Numbered from the stretch's first letter, positions 1 through 7,966 are shown. The stretch: DNA of 64,000 bases from Amycolatopsis deserti (GCF_014653945.1 NZ_BNAU01000003.1:434001-498000), one strand, 5' to 3'. Notes: generated by a model from the letters alone, not told the origin. Made by a program: numbers and translations.

Positions 1-170
1 ACCCAGCCCGGCCAGCCGGCCGACTGGGCCCACGTGGTCAGCAGGAAGATCACGGTCGCGCCGAGCAGGAAGGCGAGCGCCACCAGCTTCATCCGGCGCA
101 GCGCCCGCCGCTTGCCCTCCTGGTCCGGGACCGGGGGAAGGCTGACGTCAGCGGGGGTCGGTTGCTCCAC
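1..170 (-). CDS. DUF445 family membrane protein (5' part only, runs off the window)
   Basis: The open frame begins at a GTG (168-170) on the minus strand and runs off the left edge, so only about 56 N-terminal residues are visible. They are a short Pro/Gln-rich leader, a basic RRALRRMK stretch and a hydrophobic segment (LVALAFLLGATVIFLL) followed by TTWAQSAGWPGW. This matches the start of actinobacterial DUF445 membrane proteins as remembered, whose function is not established. It is divergent from the aminotransferase at 200 with only 29 bp between the starts. An ATG at 178-176 is out of frame. The family call is moderate because the rest is missing. Confidence 0.6.
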   Translation of the reverse strand, partial: MEQPTPADVSLPPVPDQEGKRRALRRMKLVALAFLLGATVIFLLTTWAQSAGWPGW

Positions 171-199
171 GACCCCATTGTCCGTGAGGATCGGCCATT

Positions 200-1366
200 A
201 TGCGCGAACCAGCTCTCGTCCCCCGCCTGCGGCCGTTCACGTCGACCATCTTCGCGGAGATGACCGCGCTCGCCGTCCGCACCGAGGCGGTCAACCTCGG
301 CCAGGGCTTCCCGGACACCGACGGACCGGCCGGAATGCTCGACGCCGCGAAGAACGCGCTGTTCGGCGGCGCGAACCAGTACCCGCCCGGCCCCGGACGG
401 CCGGAGCTGCGGGCAGCGATCGCGCGGCACCGGGCGCGCTACGGGCTGTCCTACGACCCGGACAGCGAGATCCTCGTCACCGCGGGGGCCACCGAGGCCA
501 TTTCCGCCGCGCTGCTCGCGCTGACCGAGCCCGGCGACGAGGTCGTGGTGATCGAGCCGTACTACGACTCCTACGCGGCCGCGGTCGCGATGGCGGGGGC
601 GACCCGGCGGGTGGTGTCGCTGGTCGAGGGCGCCGACGGGCGGTTCGCGCTCGACCTGGACGCGCTGCGGGCCGCGGTCACCCCGGCGACCAGGGCGATC
701 CTGGTCAACTCCCCGCACAACCCCACCGGCACCGTTTTCACGCGCGAGGAACTGTCGGCGATCGCGGAGTTGTGCTGCGAGCGGGACCTCATCGCGGTGA
801 CCGACGAGGTGTACGAGCACCTGGTGTTCGACGACGCCGAACACGTGCCGCTGGCCGCCTTCCCGGGGATGCGCGACCGGACCGTGTCGATCTCCAGCGC
901 GGGCAAGACGTTCAACTGCACCGGCTGGAAGATCGGCTGGGTGTGCAGCAGCCCGGAGCTCGTGGCGGCGGTGCGGGCGGCGAAGCAGTTCATGACGTTC
1001 GTGTCCGGCGGGCCGTTGCAGCCGGCGGTCGCGCACGCGCTCGACCACGAGCTGGCTTGGGTGGAGTCGTTGCGGACGTCGCTGGCGGCCAAGCGCGACC
1101 GGCTGTCGGCGGGCCTGGCGGCGGCGGGCTTCGCGGTGCGGCCGAGCCTCGGGACGTACTTCGTGTGCGCCGACGTGCGGCCGCTGGGGTTCACCGACGC
1201 CGCCGAGCTGGCCTGGCAGCTGCCGGAGCGGGTCGGGGTGGCGGCCGTGCCGGTCAGCGTGTTCACCGACCACCCCGCGGAGTGGCGCCACGTGCTGCGG
1301 TTCGCGTTCTGCAAGCGGGACGAGGTGTTGGACGAGGCGATCGAGCGGCTGCACAAGCTGGCTTGA
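200..1366 (+). CDS. Class I/II PLP-dependent aminotransferase (DapC/aspartate-type)
   Basis: This 388-residue protein has the fold type I aminotransferase layout. An N-terminal substrate region (NLGQGFPDTDGP) is followed by TAGATEA in the cofactor-binding part, the SPHNPTG motif, DEVYEHL with the PLP-contacting Asp/Tyr, and SSAGKTFNCTGWKIGW, where the Lys should form the Schiff base. Length and motifs fit the cytosolic group containing N-succinyldiaminopimelate aminotransferase and kynurenine/methionine aminotransferases. The substrate cannot be read from sequence. The gene is a single unit, divergent from a DUF445 gene and convergent with the sigma-factor gene at 1512. The ATG at 200 is the only start giving the complete N-terminal helix. 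Confidence 0.85.
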   Translation: MREPALVPRLRPFTSTIFAEMTALAVRTEAVNLGQGFPDTDGPAGMLDAAKNALFGGANQYPPGPGRPELRAAIARHRARYGLSYDPDSEILVTAGATEAISAALLALTEPGDEVVVIEPYYDSYAAAVAMAGATRRVVSLVEGADGRFALDLDALRAAVTPATRAILVNSPHNPTGTVFTREELSAIAELCCERDLIAVTDEVYEHLVFDDAEHVPLAAFPGMRDRTVSISSAGKTFNCTGWKIGWVCSSPELVAAVRAAKQFMTFVSGGPLQPAVAHALDHELAWVESLRTSLAAKRDRLSAGLAAAGFAVRPSLGTYFVCADVRPLGFTDAAELAWQLPERVGVAAVPVSVFTDHPAEWRHVLRFAFCKRDEVLDEAIERLHKLA

Positions 1367-1511
1367 CCACGCCGCGGGACCCGCGTGGGCGCCCACTGGA
1401 GGACGACCAGGCGACCCCTGGATGAGGTGCCATGGCGGCGGGCCCGCGACGGCGCCTGACCCCATTCAGCGCCCGCGTAGCCCTGCCTGCCGCGCCCCAC
1501 CGCTCGCCCGC

Positions 1512-2057
1512 TCAGGGGTGGTCGTAGCCGCGCGCTTCCAGGTATCTCCGGAGGCGGTCCAGCGCTCGCCGCCTCAGCGGGCCCACGCTGCCCACCGCGA
1601 CGCCCAGCTCCGCCGCGATTTCCGCGTGCGTCGCCGGGGGGTCTCGCAGCAGGAGTTCCACCAGGCGCCGCTGCGGGGCGGGCAGCGCGGCCACCCCCTG
1701 GCGCAACACCGCGTCCCGCTCGGCGGTCAGCACCTGGCGCTCCGGGGCGAGCCCCTCGTCCGCCCGGTCGCACTCCGCGGGCACCTCCCGGCGCCGCGAC
1801 TCCAGCACCCGCAACGCCTGCCGCCGGGCGGTCGTCGCCAGCCAGCCGGGCAGGCGGGCCGGGTCGCGCAGCTCCCGCAGCTGCGCCAGCGACGCCCACG
1901 TGTTCTGGCAGACGTCGGACACGTCGGCCTCACCCAGGCGGTGCGCCCGCGCCGCCCGCAGGACCACCACCGACAACCCGCGCACCAACGCCGACCACGC
2001 GCCCTGGTCGCCACGCCACGCGCGAGCCAGCAAGTCGATCAGTTCGATTTCCGTCAT
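1512..2057 (-). CDS. ECF-type RNA polymerase sigma factor
   Basis: The 181-residue product has a sigma-70 region 2 (about residues 10-85, including DVCQNTWASLAQL and the LPGWLATTARRQALRVL segment) and a region 4 helix-turn-helix (about 125-180, PAPQRRLVELLLRDPP through HAEIAAELGVAVGSVGPLRRRALDRL). There are no extra domains, so it is a minimal extracytoplasmic-function sigma factor. I use the ATG at 2057 because GAGGGG lies just upstream. An in-frame start at 2171 would add an unrelated 38-residue tail. No anti-sigma gene is adjacent. Instead a divergent secreted repeat protein lies across a 288 bp gap. The target promoter is not known. Confidence 0.85.
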   Translation of the reverse strand: MTEIELIDLLARAWRGDQGAWSALVRGLSVVVLRAARAHRLGEADVSDVCQNTWASLAQLRELRDPARLPGWLATTARRQALRVLESRRREVPAECDRADEGLAPERQVLTAERDAVLRQGVAALPAPQRRLVELLLRDPPATHAEIAAELGVAVGSVGPLRRRALDRLRRYLEARGYDHP

Positions 2058-2192
2058 GGAACCCCTCGCGATCAGCGGTCGCGACTCAGATGGCACCGCC
2101 GCGGGGAAAGCTCCCGAAAACCGCTGGTAGGCGGGAAGATGAGTAAAACTACGCACACGTACCGTGATCAACTAACGAACAGACACACGGAA

Positions 2193-2212
2193 GGCGGAAC
2201 CAGGGTTCCGCC
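2193..2212. promoter_or_regulatory. Perfect 9-2-9 inverted repeat between sigma gene and secreted protein gene
   Basis: GGCGGAACC and GGTTCCGCC are separated by AG, giving a perfect 20 bp palindrome in the 288 bp divergent gap (2058-2345). It contains GGAAC, the typical -35 core of ECF promoters, on both strands, but no convincing -10 is placed for either gene. It may be an operator or a sigma-dependent promoter element. Nothing else in the gap is recognisable. Confidence 0.45.
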
Positions 2213-2345
2213 GTACGGGGCTGGATCGATCGCTTTCGAGGTGAAACACTCGCCACCGGTAGGAGAAATCCGGCCGGGATCAGCACACCTGATGACCAGG
2301 CCGAAACAAACTTCCCGTAGTCGTTCGTGGACGGTGGTGGTGGCG

Positions 2346-3140
2346 ATGCGCGACGCGACCCGCGTGCGCCACTGCGCGCGACCACTTCCGGTCGAACTCA
2401 AACTGCTGCTCGCGGGCGGATTCGTGCTCGCCGGGTGGCTGCTCACCGCGGTCCTGGGGGCACCGTCGGCCGCCGCCGACGAGGCGCCGTCCGAACCGGA
2501 CACCGTCGCGGCCCAACAGCAACCGAACCTGCTCGGCACCGTCACCGGACTCGTCGGCACCGTCACCGACACGGTCGGCACGACATTGTCGACCGTCACC
2601 GAAACGGCTGAATCAACCATTACGACCGTCACCGAAACGGCGGATCAGGCCACGGCGCCGATCGTGGAAATCGTCGACCAGACCGTTCAGACCGTCGCCC
2701 CGAAGGCACCGTCCGAACCGGCCGAGCCGGAACCAGTGGCGAAAACCGAGGCCGAACCGCCGCTCACCCAGTCGGCGCCGGCTCCGAAATCCGCGCCCGC
2801 GCCTCCCGCGGCGCCGGCTCCGGTAGAGCCGGCGCACGCAGTCGTCCACCACGCCCCGGCCGTCGAGCACGCCGAAGCGCCGGCGCCCCCTCAGGACCAG
2901 GACGTTCCGGACCCGGCGCGGGCGGACAGCGCCCCGCCGCCCCCGGCACCCACCGACCCGGGTGATCCGGGCGTCGTCATCACCGTTTCCCACGACTCCG
3001 GCAACGGCGGACGCGATCTGATGGCCGTTCTGGGCCCGCGCGCCTCCGCCGAGCCGGTTCAGCCGATCGTGGGAGCGCTGACCAGCGGTTTCGTGGGTAT
3101 GGGCACAGAAGCGGGCCTGCCGCCCACCTCGCCCGACTGA
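2346..3140 (+). CDS. Secreted or membrane-anchored Thr/Val- and Pro/Ala-rich protein
   Basis: The roughly 264-residue product begins with a basic segment and a hydrophobic core (LLLAGGFVLAGWLLTAVLG) ending APSAAADEA, a signal-peptide or anchor pattern. Next come repeats built on GTVT/TTVTET (about residues 60-110), then a long Pro/Ala/Glu linker with several PAPAP tracts, then a Gly-rich tail. No catalytic motif is visible. It resembles low-complexity surface proteins of actinomycetes, and I do not recognise a family. I chose the ATG at 2346. An ATG at 2292 would add 18 residues before the signal. It is divergent from the ECF sigma gene and may be its target (inference). Confidence 0.6.
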   Translation: MRDATRVRHCARPLPVELKLLLAGGFVLAGWLLTAVLGAPSAAADEAPSEPDTVAAQQQPNLLGTVTGLVGTVTDTVGTTLSTVTETAESTITTVTETADQATAPIVEIVDQTVQTVAPKAPSEPAEPEPVAKTEAEPPLTQSAPAPKSAPAPPAAPAPVEPAHAVVHHAPAVEHAEAPAPPQDQDVPDPARADSAPPPPAPTDPGDPGVVITVSHDSGNGGRDLMAVLGPRASAEPVQPIVGALTSGFVGMGTEAGLPPTSPD

Positions 3141-3239
3141 CGCGAGACACGTTCACACAGGCGACCCGCGTCCACAACAAGATCAACTAGCGCGCCCGTC
3201 TTCCGAGGCGCCACTCGACGGTCACTCCAGACTTCCCGA

Positions 3240-3525
3240 CCGGCCAACCGCGCCTGGCCGGATCGGGTGCTGGTCCCGGCGTCGCGATGCCCCCGCGACG
3301 CCGGGGCCCCAACCGGGCACGTGTCCGCCGCTTCCGCTCACCGCGCCGAGCGGAAGCCGGATGCGCGCCTAGCCGCGATGACCCGCCGGCACGTCGAGGG
3401 GCGGTGCCGGCGGGTCACCGTGGAGCCCGGCCCGGAGCGATCCGGGCCGGGTGCCAGCCGGTGCGCTGGACGTCTTCCGCCGTACTTTCCCTGGGACGGC
3501 ACGCAGACGACCAGCGCACCGGCTG
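3240..3525. repeat. Array of six successive perfect stem-loops in a convergent gap
   Basis: The 399 bp between the convergent genes ending at 3140 and 3540 contains no supported gene but six perfect inverted repeats in a row. Their arms are 3240-3246/3255-3261 (7 bp), 3275-3286/3294-3305 (12 bp), 3330-3339/3348-3357 (10 bp), 3379-3392/3404-3417 (14 bp), 3426-3436/3441-3451 (11 bp, GCGA tetraloop) and 3455-3469/3511-3525 (15 bp). The last encloses nested CGTCT/AGACG and GCCGT/ACGGC arms and is followed by TTTTC. The stems do not share sequence. They should at least act as bidirectional terminators. Confidence 0.7.
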
Positions 3526-3539
3526 TTTTCCGACCAGGC

Positions 3540-4976
3540 TCAGGCCACCGGCAGATCGTCGGCCGGGGCGCCGCGCACCGAAGCGGCCGCCAGCGCCAGC
3601 CGCGTGACGGCCTCGGTCAGGCGCTCCGCCGGCTGGGCGTACGGCAGCCGCAGCCAGTGTTCGAGCCCGCCCTGGGCGCTGAACCGGGAGGCGGGCGCCA
3701 CCTGGACTCCGTGGTTGGCCGCGGCGACCGCCAGGCGCGTGCTCATCGGCTCCGGCAGCCGGCACCACAGCGACAGCCCGCCCGCCGGCACGCGGAACCG
3801 CCAGTCCGGCAGGTCCCGGCGCACGGCCTCGGCCAGCGCGTCCCGCTGGGCACGCACGTCGGCCCGGCGCGTCACCAGCGCGGAGTCGCCCGCGTCCAGC
3901 AGCTCCGCCACCACCAGCTGCTCGAACACCGGTGAGCCCAGGTCCGACCCGAACCGGGACGAGGACAGCCGCGTCACCAGGTCCTCCGACGCCCGGATCC
4001 AGCCGATCCGCAGCCCGCCCCAGTGCGACTTGGACATCGTTCCCACGGTGATCGCCCAGTCGCCGGCGAACGCGCCCAGCGGCGGCGGCCCGTCGAGCGG
4101 ATCGCCCTCCAGGTCCAGCTCGGCGAAGGTCTCGTCGACCACCGCATGCGTTTGCGTGCGCGCCAGCAGCGCCGCCAGCCCCTCCCGGCCGGCGGCGTCG
4201 AGCCGGGCGCCCGTCGGGTTGTGGAAGTCGACGATGACGTACGCCAGCCGGGGCGCGGTCTGGCGCACCGCGGCCTCCAGCCCGGCCAGGTCCCACCCGT
4301 GCTCGCCCAGCGCCACCGGGACCGGCGTGGTGTGCGCGGCGCGGATCGCGTCCAGGGCGTTCGGGTACGTCGGCTGTTCCACCAGGACCCGGTCGCCGGG
4401 GTGGGTCAGCATCCGCAGCACGAGGACGAACGCGTGGTGCGCGCCGTTGGTGATCATGATCTGCTCGGGTGACGTGGGCAGGCCGCGCGCGGTGTACCGG
4501 GCGGCGATGCGCTCGCGCAGCAGCAGGACGCCGCGGCCGGTGTAGCCGTGCCGGCCGAGCTCGTCGACCAGCAGCAGCCGCGCCCTGTCGACCGCCGCCA
4601 TCACGCCGGGTACGGCCGGTGTCGCCGCGCGGACCAGGTCGATCGCCTGCGGGCTGTCCGGCGGCGCGGGGTCGAGCAGCCACCCGCGCGGCGCGGTGAT
4701 CCACGAACCCGCGCCCCGCCTGCTGGCAACCAGTCCCGCGTCGCGCAGGCGGTCCAGCGCGGCCGCGACGAGCGTGCGGCTGACGTCCAGCGCCTCGGCG
4801 AGCTCCCGTTCCGACGGCAGCCGGGTGCCGACGGGCAACTGGCCGTCGAGGACCCCCAGCTCGATCGCCGCCGCCAGGTCGGCGGCGCCCTGACGTGAGC
4901 CGTTGCGCCGCCAGGCCCCGAGGACGAGAGCCAATCTGCGAGCCGAGATGCGGCCAATAGGGTCCATGAGGTCCAA
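3540..4976 (-). CDS. MocR-family regulator (GntR wHTH plus aminotransferase domain), YczR-like
   Basis: The 478-residue protein has an N-terminal GntR winged helix (about residues 30-95, GTRLPSERELAEALDVSRTLV) fused to a full fold type I aminotransferase domain (about 120-478). That domain includes FHNPTGARLD and GTMSKSHWGGLRIGW, whose Lys is positioned to hold PLP. MocR proteins use PLP-bound domains as ligand sensors rather than enzymes. The divergent neighbour encodes a YczE-type membrane protein, the characteristic partner of YczR, so control of that gene across the 44 bp gap is likely. The start at 4976 (MDLMDP) has an alternative Met three codons in. Confidence 0.85.
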   Translation of the reverse strand: MDLMDPIGRISARRLALVLGAWRRNGSRQGAADLAAAIELGVLDGQLPVGTRLPSERELAEALDVSRTLVAAALDRLRDAGLVASRRGAGSWITAPRGWLLDPAPPDSPQAIDLVRAATPAVPGVMAAVDRARLLLVDELGRHGYTGRGVLLLRERIAARYTARGLPTSPEQIMITNGAHHAFVLVLRMLTHPGDRVLVEQPTYPNALDAIRAAHTTPVPVALGEHGWDLAGLEAAVRQTAPRLAYVIVDFHNPTGARLDAAGREGLAALLARTQTHAVVDETFAELDLEGDPLDGPPPLGAFAGDWAITVGTMSKSHWGGLRIGWIRASEDLVTRLSSSRFGSDLGSPVFEQLVVAELLDAGDSALVTRRADVRAQRDALAEAVRRDLPDWRFRVPAGGLSLWCRLPEPMSTRLAVAAANHGVQVAPASRFSAQGGLEHWLRLPYAQPAERLTEAVTRLALAAASVRGAPADDLPVA

Positions 4977-5009
4977 TTATCGCAGATTGGCTATGGTTAT
5001 CCAGTCCAA
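4930..5009. promoter_or_regulatory. Probable YczR operator region
   Basis: The short divergent gap and the first codons of the regulator carry repeated CCAA/ATTGG elements. GTCCAA occurs at 4971-4976 and 5004-5009, ATTGG at 4986-4990. An 11 bp inverted pair, GCCAATCTGCG (4930-4940) and CGCAGATTGGC (4981-4991), is also present. MocR regulators often bind spaced repeats of this kind near their own divergent promoters. The exact site is inferred. Confidence 0.45.
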
Positions 5010-5020
5010 CGCCACGCAAA

Positions 5021-5653
5021 GTGGACGCCGTGACTGCAATCGATCTTCGGCCGGTGCGCGTCTCGGTCAGCCCCGCGCGCCGGCTCACCCAGCTGATGGC
5101 CGGCCTGGCGCTCTACGGCACGAGCATGGCGATGATGACGCGCGCCGGGCTCGGCCTGTCCCCGTGGGACGTCCTGCACGAGGGCCTCGCCAAGCACACC
5201 GGCCTCAGCTTCGGCACCGTCGTCGCGATCGCGTCGGTCGGCGTGCTCGCACTGTGGATCCCGCTCCGGCAGCGCCCCGGGCTGGGCACGGTGGCGAACG
5301 TGCTGGTCATCTCGGTGACCGTGGACCTGGTGCGCGCCGTCCTGCCCGACCAGCACGCGCTCGGCGGGCAGATCGCGCTGCTGCTCAGCGGGATCGTGCT
5401 CAACGCCGTGGCGACCGCGGTGTACGTCGGCGCCCGGCTCGGCCCCGGCCCGCGCGACGGCCTGATGACCGGGATCGCCGCCCGCAACACCTGGTCCGTC
5501 CGTGCGGTGCGCACCTGCATCGAACTCACCGTGCTGGCGGCCGGGTGGTTCCTCGACGGCACGGTCGGCGCCGGAACCGTGATCTACGCGCTCGCGATCG
5601 GCCCCCTCACGCAAGCGCTGCTCCCCCACGTCACCTGGCGCGAATCACGTTAG
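5021..5653 (+). CDS. YczE/YitT-like integral membrane protein
   Basis: The 210-residue product has about five hydrophobic segments, starting with LTQLMAGLALYGTSMAMM. It carries the family-typical AGLGLSPWDVLHEGLA near residue 45 and LGPGPRDGLMTGIA near residue 145. Membrane proteins of the YczE group are usually paired with a MocR-type YczR regulator, exactly as here, and are thought to handle an unknown small molecule. No transport assay is known to me. The GTG at 5021 is used, and a GTG at 5030 is equally possible. The 3' end overlaps the convergent Clp-N gene by 9 bp. Confidence 0.8.
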   Translation: MDAVTAIDLRPVRVSVSPARRLTQLMAGLALYGTSMAMMTRAGLGLSPWDVLHEGLAKHTGLSFGTVVAIASVGVLALWIPLRQRPGLGTVANVLVISVTVDLVRAVLPDQHALGGQIALLLSGIVLNAVATAVYVGARLGPGPRDGLMTGIAARNTWSVRAVRTCIELTVLAAGWFLDGTVGAGTVIYALAIGPLTQALLPHVTWRESR

Positions 5654-6172
5654 CGCCTGCCGGACCCGCCGCGCGTCCACGTCGAACCGGGCGAGCACGT
5701 CGGCGGCGGGTCCGCGCAGCGCGGTGAGCGCGAGCAGGATGTGCTCGGTCCCGAGTTCCTTGCCGCCCAAGGAGATCACCTCCTTCAGGCACACCTGCAG
5801 CACCTTCTTCGACTCGTCGGCGAACGGGATGTGCCGCCGCTTCCGGCCACCGGCGTGGCCGGCCAGCGCGTTCGGGCCGTGCGCCTGCTCGACGCGGTCG
5901 AGGATCGCCTCCACGTCGATGCCGAACTCGCCGAGCGCCTCGGCATCGGCCTCGGTGATGCCGCCCCGGCGCCGCACCCGCGCGGTTTCCGCGGCGACGT
6001 CGTCGAGCGCCACGCCGAACCCGGCCAGCAGGCGACCGGCCTTGCTGTCCGGGAAGCGCAGCAGCGCGACCAGCAGGTGCAGCGGATCGATCCGCGGCGA
6101 ATCCAGGCGGATCGCGTCCTGCTGCGCCTCGACGACCACCTCGCGGGCGTCCGCGGTGAACTTCTCGAACAT
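5645..6172 (-). CDS. Stand-alone Clp N-terminal (ClpC N-domain) protein
   Basis: The 175-residue protein consists of two Clp N repeats (about 1-75, FTADAREVVVEAQQDA through DPLHLLVALL, and about 100-170, FADESKKVLQVCLKEVISLGG through TEHILLALTA). It has no AAA+ ATPase domain, so it cannot be an unfoldase itself. In the family such domains bind adaptors or substrates of the ClpC/ClpP protease. The ATG at 6172 overlaps the stop of the upstream HTH gene as TGATG, so the two are translationally coupled. An in-frame start at 6241 would run back into the HTH gene and is rejected. Confidence 0.85.
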   Translation of the reverse strand: MFEKFTADAREVVVEAQQDAIRLDSPRIDPLHLLVALLRFPDSKAGRLLAGFGVALDDVAAETARVRRRGGITEADAEALGEFGIDVEAILDRVEQAHGPNALAGHAGGRKRRHIPFADESKKVLQVCLKEVISLGGKELGTEHILLALTALRGPAADVLARFDVDARRVRQALT

Positions 6173-6381
6173 CACTGCCTCCCGTACTTCTTGTGCACTG
6201 CCTGCCTGCTCACACCCAGTTCGGCCGCGATGTCCTGCCACGACCAGCCCTGCGCCCGCGCGCTACGCACCTGGACAGCCTCGAGCTGTTCGAGCAGCCG
6301 CCGCAACGCGGCCACGGCACGCAGGCCGACCTGCGGATCGCGGTCGCCGGCGCGGGCGGCCAGATCGGTTGCCTTCGTCAT
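6172..6381 (-). CDS. Small helix-turn-helix regulator coupled to Clp-N protein
   Basis: The 69-residue protein ends in a clear helix-turn-helix, WSWQDIAAELGVSRQAVHKKYG, preceded by an amphipathic helix (AVAALRRLLEQLEAVQVRSAR). It has no effector domain. It is followed by the Clp-N protein with a 1 nt overlap, a gene pair common in actinobacteria. The ATG at 6379-6381 lies about 7 nt after a plausible -10, so the mRNA may be leaderless. Two identical palindromes directly upstream are the likely target of this protein, implying autoregulation that Clp-N may modulate (inference). Confidence 0.8.
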   Translation of the reverse strand: MTKATDLAARAGDRDPQVGLRAVAALRRLLEQLEAVQVRSARAQGWSWQDIAAELGVSRQAVHKKYGRQ

Positions 6382-6384
6382 GAC

Positions 6385-6427
6385 GTCAACCTACGTTGAC
6401 AGCCGGGCGATGTCAACCAGAGTTGAC
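6385..6427. promoter_or_regulatory. Twin GTCAAC-N4-GTTGAC operators in overlapping divergent promoters
   Basis: Two copies of GTCAAC-N4-GTTGAC lie at 6385-6400 and 6412-6427, 27 bp apart centre to centre. On the minus strand TTGACA (6416-6411), a 17 bp spacer and TAGGTT (6393-6388) form a good promoter ending at the ATG of the HTH gene. Both elements fall within the palindromes. On the plus strand TAGGGT (6431-6436) sits about 8 nt before the GTG of the PP2C-like gene. Binding here would block both promoters. Confidence 0.7.
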
Positions 6428-6443
6428 AGCTAGGGTCGGTCGG

Positions 6444-7190
6444 GTGATCCACGTCGCCGAGCGTCCCGGCGTCGGCCTCGACGGCCGGCCCCGCCCCACC
6501 GAAGACCGCGTGGTCGTGCTCGACCACGCCGTCGTGGTGCTCGACGGCGCCACCTCGGCCGATCCGGACCAGCCCTCGGGCGGTTGGTACGCCGAACACC
6601 TGGCGGCCCAGCTCGCCCGGGAACCGGCCGGCGATCCGCGCGCGGTCCTGGCACGGGCGATCGCCGCTGTCGCACGGGAATTCGGCCTGCGTCCCGGCGC
6701 GTCCCCGTCCAGCACCGTCGCGATGCTGCGCTGGGACGACGACCGGGTGGACGCCCTGGTGCTGGCCGACAGTCCGATCGTCGCGTTCGGACAGTCCGTG
6801 GACGTGCTCGCCGACGATCGGCTGGCCACGCTGCGCCGCGCGGGACGGTTGCGGACGCAGGACGCCGTGCGGGCGTTGCGCAACCAGCCCGGCGGGTTCT
6901 GGGTCGCCGAAGCCGATCCGTCGGCCGCCGACCGGGCGCTGACCCGCAGCTGGCCGCGCGCCGAGCTGGACGCGGTCCTGCTCGCCACCGACGGCGTGTC
7001 CTGCGGCGTCGACGACTACGGCCTGTTCACCTGGCCCGAAGCGCTGCGGCTGGCCCGCGCCCGCGGCGTGGACGCGGTGCTCGACAGCGTCCGCGCGGCG
7101 GAGGACAGCGACCCGGACGCGACGCGGTGGCCGCGCGCCAAGCGCCACGACGACCAGGCGCTGGTGCTGGTCGAGTTCGGGCGACCCTAG
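6444..7190 (+). CDS. PP2C-like serine/threonine phosphatase-fold protein
   Basis: The 248-residue protein opens with EDRVVVLDHAVVVLDGATS, resembling the Asp-Gly metal-site region of PP2C phosphatases. SSTVAMLRW and LLATDGVSCGVDDYG follow, the latter resembling the second metal motif, and KRHDDQALVLVEF is close to the C-terminal DD(A/N) motif. The HTH-proximal position and shared promoter region suggest a regulatory or stress-related role. The GTG at 6444 fits a leaderless start after TAGGGT. Starting at 6396 would place the palindromic operators inside the coding region. Confidence 0.7.
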   Translation: MIHVAERPGVGLDGRPRPTEDRVVVLDHAVVVLDGATSADPDQPSGGWYAEHLAAQLAREPAGDPRAVLARAIAAVAREFGLRPGASPSSTVAMLRWDDDRVDALVLADSPIVAFGQSVDVLADDRLATLRRAGRLRTQDAVRALRNQPGGFWVAEADPSAADRALTRSWPRAELDAVLLATDGVSCGVDDYGLFTWPEALRLARARGVDAVLDSVRAAEDSDPDATRWPRAKRHDDQALVLVEFGRP

Positions 7191-7249
7191 GGGAAAGATC
7201 GGGGACTTCTCCGGATCTTCCGCGGCCCGCTCAGCGGAAAGCTTCTCCC

Positions 7250-7891
7250 ATGGGGATTTCCGGAGCTACACCGGGTGAGAGAGCCCGGCCCTGGCTGCTC
7301 GTCGCGAACGTGGCGATCGGCTGGGGACTGTTCACCGCCTTCGTCCTGCACGTGGTCAGCGGCCGAAACCCGGTGTGGGACACGCTGTCCAGCTACGCCC
7401 TCGCCGAGGGCGGCGTCGGCCTGCTCGGCGCGAGCATCATCGCGATCGCCGTCGGGTCGGTCGCGTTGCTGGCCGCCCTCAAGGCCGCCGGGCACCGGCT
7501 CAGCCGGACCACCCAGGTGCTGTTCTGGGCCTGGTCGACCGGGCTCGTCGCGGCCGCGTTGTTCCCCGCCAGCTACCCGGAGCGGTTCGACCCGGTCAGC
7601 GGGCAGATCCACGAATACTCCTGCGCCATCGCGTTCCTGAGCCTGGCCGCGCTCGGCTGGACCCTGCCCGCCCGGCTGCGGACCCACCCCGCGATCATGC
7701 GGTTGACGCTACTGACGCTCGGCGGCGTGCTCCTGTTCGGTGTGAGCTACCTGATGCCCGGCGTGCTGCCCGTCGGGCTGAGCCAGCGGCTCGCGCTCGC
7801 CGCGGACATCGGCCTGCTGATCACGATCGCCCGCGCGGTCGCGGTTGCGGCGCCGGTTCCCGCGAAACCGCGGGAGCGTGTATCCAGCTGA
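7250..7891 (+). CDS. DUF998-type integral membrane protein
   Basis: The 213-residue protein has about six membrane segments (for example PWLLVANVAIGWGLFTAFVL, LLGASIIAIAVGSVALLAAL, GGVLLFGVSYLMPGVLPVG). It carries NPVWDTLSSYAL after the first segment and FPASYPERFDPVSGQIHEY in the middle, a pattern seen in DUF998 proteins. Function is unknown. The ATG at 7250 follows GGAAAG at a usable distance. It is on the same strand as the multicopper oxidase 75 bp downstream and may share its transcript. Confidence 0.65.
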   Translation: MGISGATPGERARPWLLVANVAIGWGLFTAFVLHVVSGRNPVWDTLSSYALAEGGVGLLGASIIAIAVGSVALLAALKAAGHRLSRTTQVLFWAWSTGLVAAALFPASYPERFDPVSGQIHEYSCAIAFLSLAALGWTLPARLRTHPAIMRLTLLTLGGVLLFGVSYLMPGVLPVGLSQRLALAADIGLLITIARAVAVAAPVPAKPRERVSS

Positions 7892-7966
7892 CCCCCGAAT
7901 CCCTCTGTGTCAGCAAGGGCCGGGTCTCTCCGGCCGACACGCGGGGCTTTCTGGGGGAAAGACTTC

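Noticed and set aside
1367..1511. Terminator hairpin formed by CCACG and CGTGG arms after the first aminotransferase
   Set aside because: Pairing needs a bulge and leaves almost no loop; too weak to annotate.
3240..3525. CRISPR array or tandem repeat
   Set aside because: The six hairpins do not share repeat sequence or regular spacing; only the stem-loop form repeats.
6423..6446. TTGACA at 6423-6428 as the -35 of the PP2C-like gene
   Set aside because: It is only 2 bp from the -10-like TAGGGT and 16 bp from the start codon, so it is better explained as the right arm of the second operator.
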